Positions 1-3,353 of a stretch of 5,405 nt of DNA are shown here, piece by piece. The stretch comes from Actinomycetota bacterium (GTDB lineage: Bacteria; Actinomycetota; Acidimicrobiia; Acidimicrobiales; Ilumatobacteraceae): the NCBI GenBank assembly GCA_009703975.1, contig WLFB01000104.1, forward strand, positions 1-5,405, in the 5' to 3' direction. Every line of letters begins with the position of its first letter. The first letter of the stretch is position 1. Under the pieces are notes generated by a model. It was not told the DNA's origin, made no database searches, and saw only the letters and a program-made list of their open reading frames with translations. The position numbers were made by a program, and so were the translations under genes.

Positions 1-210
1 CAATGTTTCTACGGTGACTCAATTGGTGTATTGGCAAGTTTTGCGTTAATCGTTTTGGGCTTCAGAAACAAATCTGGATTAGGTTCAAAAAAATCAATGA
101 TGTTCTACGATCGGAAGATTTATCCAATTTCGAAAACACTCGATCGATTTATGTTCAAATACATTATTGGTAAGAATCTATTTTTGTTTGCTGTAAAAAC
201 TGAGGATTAG
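1..210 (+). CDS. C-terminal fragment, probable class I SAM-dependent methyltransferase (5' truncated)
   Basis: This is the last 69 codons of a gene that starts before the window. Frame 1 is open from base 1 to the TAG at 208-210. The end of the protein reads FYDRKIYPISKTLDRF, then a GKNLFLFAVK tail. From memory, this matches the end of SAM-dependent methyltransferases found near glycosyltransferases, which finish with an 'YDR..FP.SR.LD...GKNLL.VARR' pattern just after the Rossmann-like core. The segment before it (YGDSIGVLASFALIVLGF) fits the hydrophobic helix that precedes that tail. No SAM-binding motif lies in the visible part, so the assignment rests on the tail alone; another glycan-processing enzyme is possible. 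The fragment is 33% GC (70 of 210 bases), well below the roughly 47% of the next gene, which may reflect an AT-rich surface-polysaccharide locus or horizontal transfer. The coding call is more secure than the product. Confidence 0.6.
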   Translation, partial: QCFYGDSIGVLASFALIVLGFRNKSGLGSKKSMMFYDRKIYPISKTLDRFMFKYIIGKNLFLFAVKTED

Positions 211-222
211 CACGGGTCGTGT

Positions 223-228
223 TAGTTT
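223..228 (+). promoter_or_regulatory. Possible -10 box for a leaderless transcript
   Basis: TAGTTT fits the actinobacterial -10 pattern TANNNT and ends 7 nt before the ATG at 236. That would place the transcription start at or next to the start codon. There is no purine-rich Shine-Dalgarno in the gap between 211 and 235, which supports a leaderless start. No good -35 box is visible (CTGAGG at 200-205 is the best candidate at 17 nt). The pattern is short and could occur by chance. Confidence 0.3.
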
Positions 229-235
229 TTGTCGT

Positions 236-1030
236 ATGAGTCAACATGACGCGTATAAGGGCAAGCGAGTCGTAGTTACGGGTGCGGCTTCAGGGATTGG
301 GCAACAGACAACTGAGTTTTTGTTGGCCGCCGGAGCAAAAGTAATTGCGCTCGATCGCAACGCACCCGCATTAAAAGTTGATCAATACATTTCTATTGAT
401 TTTACGAAACCAGAATCGATCACAGCAGCGGTAAAAGAAATTGATGGTGAGATCGATGTGCTGTTGAATATTGCCGGAGTACCTGGCACCGTTGATCCAG
501 ATGTTGTGATGCGTGTAAATGTTCTCGGTTTGCGGATGCTCACTGAATTATTGATCAACCGAATCCGACTAGGTGGTTCAATCACACATGTTGCATCAAT
601 TGCTGGCGCGCAATGGGCCGCAAACCTTGACGAAGTGAAACGTCTTCTTGAAACTCCCGACTACGAATCTGGTGTTGATTGGGTCAAAGATCACCCAATG
701 GATGGCAAGCGCGCTTATGATTTTTCGAAAGAGTGTGTAGTCGTAATGGCAAAGCAACAAGGGCAGTGGTTGCGCGAGCGGGGTATACGCGTAAACACAG
801 TTAGTCCTGGCCCGGTGCAAACGCCAATTCTTAAAGATTTTCGCGAATCGGTCGGGCCGTTATTAGATCTTGTCACCCGTGAGACGGGTCGCGATGCAAC
901 GGCAACAGATATCGCCCGTGTGATTTTGTTTTTGTCAGACCCGACACTTGAGTGGTTAAACGCGACAGATGTTCAAGTTGACGGCGGATTCATGAGTGGC
1001 CTTGTCGGCGGGTGGGTCAAGCTCAACTAG
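236..1030 (+). CDS. SDR oxidoreductase, coniferyl-alcohol dehydrogenase-like
   Basis: A 264-residue NAD(P)-dependent short-chain dehydrogenase/reductase, probably a soluble cytoplasmic alcohol or hydroxysteroid dehydrogenase. The glycine-rich cofactor motif TGAASGIG is at residues 15-22. Asp40 at the end of the second strand suggests NAD rather than NADP. NIAG is at 78-81, Asn95 is the structural/catalytic Asn, and Ser121, Tyr161 and Lys165 (YDFSK) form the catalytic set; PGPVQTP is at 191-197 and VDGG at 248-251. The 40-residue gap between Ser and Tyr is much longer than the usual 12-13. It is typical of the CalA / Comamonas 3-alpha-hydroxysteroid dehydrogenase group, which carries an extra segment there. 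The stretch NIAGVPGT.DP...VN.LGL..LTE....RI..GGSI closely resembles Pseudomonas CalA as I remember it. The true substrate cannot be read from sequence and need not be coniferyl alcohol. The ATG follows the methyltransferase stop by 25 nt, has no Shine-Dalgarno, and puts the cofactor motif at the normal distance. Confidence 0.93.
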   Translation: MSQHDAYKGKRVVVTGAASGIGQQTTEFLLAAGAKVIALDRNAPALKVDQYISIDFTKPESITAAVKEIDGEIDVLLNIAGVPGTVDPDVVMRVNVLGLRMLTELLINRIRLGGSITHVASIAGAQWAANLDEVKRLLETPDYESGVDWVKDHPMDGKRAYDFSKECVVVMAKQQGQWLRERGIRVNTVSPGPVQTPILKDFRESVGPLLDLVTRETGRDATATDIARVILFLSDPTLEWLNATDVQVDGGFMSGLVGGWVKLN

Positions 1031-1064
1031 CAATCATTGCTTCGGCTGACTCGGCCGATAGTCG

Positions 1065-1070
1065 TAGAAT
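1065..1070 (+). promoter_or_regulatory. Possible -10 box for a leaderless GTG start
   Basis: TAGAAT matches TANNNT with a strong A/T core and ends 6 nt before the GTG at 1077, the spacing expected if transcription starts on the start codon. No Shine-Dalgarno is present between 1031 and 1076. A convincing -35 hexamer is absent, as is common in actinobacteria. If real, this gene is transcribed separately from the SDR that ends 46 nt upstream. Confidence 0.35.
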
Positions 1071-1076
1071 TAGATC

Positions 1077-2312
1077 GTGAGACGTTTTCGCTCGGTAGCT
1101 GTTCTCGTTTTGAGCTTAGCGATGCTGGTTTTGGGGTCATCTAGCGCTTCGGCAAACGTTTCGGTATACCCAGGCGACTATTGCTTCAACCCTGGCGAAA
1201 AAACAGTCAATAGTTTTGGAGAAAAACTAATTTGTTCACTGAATGGTAAACGAAAAGCCTGGGCACGTTATGTAGCGGCAGCGCCTCAGACGCCAGTGAA
1301 CCTTTCAATAGTTCGGTCTTCTGATAAAGCCAGCCCTAATCATAATTTTTTTGACGCGACATGGAAGTCTCCGTCAAACAATGTCATTTATCCAGTTTTG
1401 AATTATTGGTCGAGTAGCGCTACAACAGTAATCACAACCGTCAAACTTGCGTTTGGGGCTTCGAGCTATCGATTCGAGTTTAAGAAGAATGGTTCAATCC
1501 CAATTTGTTTTTCGCTGTCTCTCGGCAATGAGTATGGCACGACAAAGTCTGATTCGGTTTGTGAAGATGCATCACTTTTGCCAACGACAACTACATCTTC
1601 AACTACGACATCTTCGACGGTTGCATCGACAGTTACGACAATCCCAAGCGCGCCTAAAACACCCACGGAGTTTAAACTTTCGATCACATCGCCGTTTGAT
1701 GGCACAGGCAAATTAACTTGGGCAGACAAAACCGGCAACGCAACTAATTTTTACATCTCATCAGTTGAGCCACTGAAACTAGAGTCGCTTGACAAGGCTT
1801 GGTATAAATCAAAAGACAACAAGACTTCAGTTGGAGTGAAAGGTTTTTTGCGTGGGGGTAATTATTGCTATTGGATTCTCGCGTCTAATTCGATTGGCAA
1901 TTCGGCGTGGTCAACTTCAACATGTGCGATGGCGGGTGTTGAAACGACGACAACTTTTAATGTGCCCATAACAACTCCACCGATTGCCACTGGCGCGGCG
2001 AATGTTACAAATTCGGCAAAGTCAGGTACTTGGTCTGGTTGTTATTTCAAAGGTATACAAATGTGGGGCAGCGTCTATATAACTCGCAACCCTGCTGAAG
2101 CGAATGTAATTGTTTATAAGACATCGACGCTTTACGGCGTCGACTTAAAAGTTTTTAATGCTCCATATTCGTATTCGGCGACATCATGCGGTATGTGGTT
2201 CAATACATCAAACCCAAATAGCGCCAACTTCAAGGTCTATTTCACATCGGTACAAGCCGAATCTGAAATTTCGGTGTACATGACGCCGTATGCAAATCTT
2301 GCAGGTCGCTAA
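1077..2312 (+). CDS. Secreted protein with two Fn3-like domains, Thr/Ser linkers and a repetitive C-terminal domain
   Basis: A 411-residue exported protein of unknown function. It starts at GTG; the first in-frame Met codon (residue 17) would cut through the signal peptide. Residues 1-26 form a Sec signal peptide (RRFR, hydrophobic core, then ASA before Asn27). The mature chain has eight cysteines that pair naturally within successive modules: C36/C53 in a short N-terminal module (G.YC..PG....NSFGE.L.C ending in a Trp); C144/C162 in a first Fn3-like domain (about 70-165); C264/C283 in a second Fn3-like domain (about 194-288, ending NSIGNSAWS); and C322/C371 in the C-terminal domain (about 318-411). 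Thr/Ser-rich linkers at 170-189 and 290-302 separate modules. The C-terminal domain repeats a strand pattern (ANVIVYK, VDLKVF, FKVYF, EISVYM) reminiscent of the DUF6150 family; that link is from memory. No sortase motif, lipobox or C-terminal membrane segment is present, so it is probably released or non-covalently surface-bound. Confidence 0.88.
   Translation: MRRFRSVAVLVLSLAMLVLGSSSASANVSVYPGDYCFNPGEKTVNSFGEKLICSLNGKRKAWARYVAAAPQTPVNLSIVRSSDKASPNHNFFDATWKSPSNNVIYPVLNYWSSSATTVITTVKLAFGASSYRFEFKKNGSIPICFSLSLGNEYGTTKSDSVCEDASLLPTTTTSSTTTSSTVASTVTTIPSAPKTPTEFKLSITSPFDGTGKLTWADKTGNATNFYISSVEPLKLESLDKAWYKSKDNKTSVGVKGFLRGGNYCYWILASNSIGNSAWSTSTCAMAGVETTTTFNVPITTPPIATGAANVTNSAKSGTWSGCYFKGIQMWGSVYITRNPAEANVIVYKTSTLYGVDLKVFNAPYSYSATSCGMWFNTSNPNSANFKVYFTSVQAESEISVYMTPYANLAGR
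1584..1640 (+). repeat. Low-complexity Thr/Ser linker-coding repeat
   Basis: Codons 170-188 of the secreted protein encode an almost pure Thr/Ser/Val run (TTTTSSTTTSST followed by VASTVTT) built from degenerate ACA/ACG/ACT and TCT/TCG triplets. It separates the two Fn3-like domains and would be an extended, possibly O-glycosylated spacer outside the cell. The third positions vary, so it is maintained at protein level rather than as a recent DNA slippage product. A shorter Thr-rich linker is encoded around 1941-1982. Confidence 0.7.
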
Positions 2313-2393
2313 CTTTCGCAACAGCTTTAGATGCTCCGCCGACTGGTATTCGCTTTCGTTCGTTGAATAAACTTAAAGGGAAGTTTTCAAAAC

Positions 2394-2398
2394 GGGGG
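2394..2398 (+). promoter_or_regulatory. Probable ribosome binding site GGGGG, 4 nt before ATG
   Basis: GGGGG is followed by ACAC and the ATG at 2403. It is not a canonical GGAGG but can pair with the anti-Shine-Dalgarno core using G-U wobbles. The same arrangement precedes the large gene at 3354 (GGGGG, ATAT, ATG), which supports it as a real start signal of this genome and fixes the start of the second SDR. An AAAGGG at 2375-2380 is too distant to serve. Confidence 0.5.
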
Positions 2399-2402
2399 AC
2401 AC

Positions 2403-3191
2403 ATGTCGGCCAATACAAGTAACCAGTCATCTAGCCAGCCAGCTAATCAACTCGCCGGCCAGCGCGCTTTTATTACTGGCGGGGCGAGTGGTATCGGTGC
2501 CGAGATGGCGCGCAGGTTTACTCGCGAAGGCGCAACGGTCGTTGTTGCCGATGTTAACGACAGTCTTGGCAAACAAATTGCAGTCGAAGTTGGCGGCGAA
2601 TATGTGCACCTTGATGTAACCGACTCGCAAGCATGGCAAAAACTGATGCCGACATTTGAGCCGTTCGACATCGTGTGTCTAAACGCTGGAGTCTCAACAC
2701 ATCAAAATGTGATCGGCAACATCTCGAATTATCCGCTTGAGCATGTCGACAACGACGCATACCAGCGAATCATGAGTATCAATGTTGATGGCGTTGTGTT
2801 CGGCGCGCGTGCAGTAATACCAGGCATGGTCGCTCGTAAAACAGGCCATATCTTGGTAACTGCCTCGTTGGCTGGCATTATCGCAATTGCACCTGATCCA
2901 ATTTACGGATTAACCAAGCACGCGATGGTTGGTCTCGTGAAATCACTTGGCCCCGCACTTGAGCCACACGGTGTTTGCATTAGCGCGTTATGCCCGGGCT
3001 TTCTTGACACGCCATTGGTGAGCGAGCTCGCGCGCGAATATGCAAAAACTTTCAGCATGGGCGTGATGGATGTTTCAATTGCGGGCGATTTGGCGATGCG
3101 TGCACTCACTGAACGAATCGCTGGCTCGCAATGGACTGTGATGGCAGGTCAGCCGATCACTCAATACGTTTACGCGCAACCGTTTATCTAA
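2403..3191 (+). CDS. Classical SDR family NAD(P)-dependent oxidoreductase
   Basis: A 262-residue short-chain dehydrogenase/reductase of unknown substrate, predicted cytoplasmic. Cofactor motif TGGASGIG is at 25-32, Asp50 closes the second strand (NAD preference inferred), D71-V72 contacts the adenine in this family, NAG is at 94-96, Asn127 in SINVDG, Ser155, Tyr168 and Lys172 (YGLTK), and CPGFLDTP at 197-204. The Ser-to-Tyr spacing of 13 is the classical one, unlike the SDR at 236, so the two are not recent duplicates. The first 18 residues are a hydrophilic Ser/Asn/Gln-rich extension ahead of the first strand; it does not resemble a signal peptide. The C-terminus ends WTVMAGQPI..YVYAQPFI rather than the VDGG motif of FabG-like members. 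No Met codon lies between residue 1 and the cofactor motif, and the GGGGG signal favours the ATG used here. It starts 90 nt after the secreted-protein gene, a gap in which I see no clear terminator. Confidence 0.92.
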   Translation: MSANTSNQSSSQPANQLAGQRAFITGGASGIGAEMARRFTREGATVVVADVNDSLGKQIAVEVGGEYVHLDVTDSQAWQKLMPTFEPFDIVCLNAGVSTHQNVIGNISNYPLEHVDNDAYQRIMSINVDGVVFGARAVIPGMVARKTGHILVTASLAGIIAIAPDPIYGLTKHAMVGLVKSLGPALEPHGVCISALCPGFLDTPLVSELAREYAKTFSMGVMDVSIAGDLAMRALTERIAGSQWTVMAGQPITQYVYAQPFI

Positions 3192-3277
3192 CAAGGCCTA
3201 AAAACTGAAGAGCAGTGGTGCAATACGCTCGTAAGTAGCGCAACATGTTACCGATGCGGTAGCTCGGATAATTTCTC

Positions 3278-3306
3278 TTGTAGTGCCCCATTTATAGCCC
3301 TACTGT
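3278..3306 (+). promoter_or_regulatory. Candidate promoter for the large surface-protein gene
   Basis: TTGTAG (3278-3283) and TACTGT (3301-3306) are separated by exactly 17 nt and fit a loose sigma-70-type -35/-10 pair. Transcription would start near 3312-3314, giving a leader of about 40 nt containing the GGGGG ribosome site. Another A/T-rich box (TTTATAGC) lies at 3291-3298, so the exact -10 is uncertain. The rest of the 162 nt gap after the second SDR holds only a small hairpin (TACCG/CGGTA around an ATG loop, 3249-3261) and no supported gene. Confidence 0.35.
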
Positions 3307-3309
3307 AAG

Positions 3310-3344
3310 AATCAGCCACCAGAAATTCTTGTGACTGATTTTTT
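3310..3344 (+). terminator. Weak hairpin plus T-run, terminator-like
   Basis: AATCAG (3310-3315) pairs with CTGATT (3335-3340). Inside it, CAC (3317-3319) pairs with GTG (3331-3333) across one C-A mismatch, leaving an 11 nt loop. Six T residues (3339-3344) follow at once. The geometry is that of an intrinsic terminator, but the stem is short and A/T-rich, so efficiency is doubtful. It could end transcripts from the second SDR, or act as a leader structure just before the GGGGG ribosome site. AAGAAT/ATTCTT (3307-3312 with 3325-3330) offers a competing pairing that shares bases with the main stem. Confidence 0.35.
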
Positions 3345-3349
3345 GGGGG
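3345..3349 (+). promoter_or_regulatory. Probable ribosome binding site GGGGG, 4 nt before ATG
   Basis: GGGGG, then ATAT, then the ATG at 3354. The 12-base unit differs from the one at 2394-2405 only by two C-to-T changes in the spacer. It fixes the start of the large secreted protein, whose signal peptide begins immediately at this Met. Confidence 0.5.
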
Positions 3350-3353
3350 ATAT

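Noticed and set aside
382..820. Minus-strand open frames opposite the first SDR
   Set aside because: They lie opposite an intact SDR with all catalytic residues, and have no plausible product.
1042..1058. Small hairpin TCGGC/GCCGA between the first SDR and the secreted protein
   Set aside because: The five-base stem has no T-run after it, so it is not a convincing intrinsic terminator and may be chance.
1466..1738. Antisense 90-codon open frame and a sense-strand overlapping frame (1447-1716) within the secreted-protein gene
   Set aside because: Both arise from the low-complexity Thr/Ser codon region. They read as Val/Asp-rich or Arg/Leu/Gln-rich junk with no start signal or domain.
2383..2393. 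Palindrome GTTTT-C-AAAAC just before the second SDR
   Set aside because: Short A/T palindromes are frequent by chance and no second copy occurs near the other starts.
2427..3109. Several minus-strand open frames opposite the second SDR
   Set aside because: Composition-driven shadows of a complete SDR gene; no ribosome site or family match.
236..3191. The two SDR genes as a recent duplication around the secreted-protein gene
   Set aside because: They differ in Ser-to-Tyr spacing (40 versus 13), C-terminal motifs and most of their sequence outside shared family signatures, so they belong to separate subfamilies.
3245..3262. Five-codon upstream open frame (ATG to TAG) in the gap before the large gene
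   Set aside because: Too short, lacks a ribosome site, and lies upstream of the candidate promoter.
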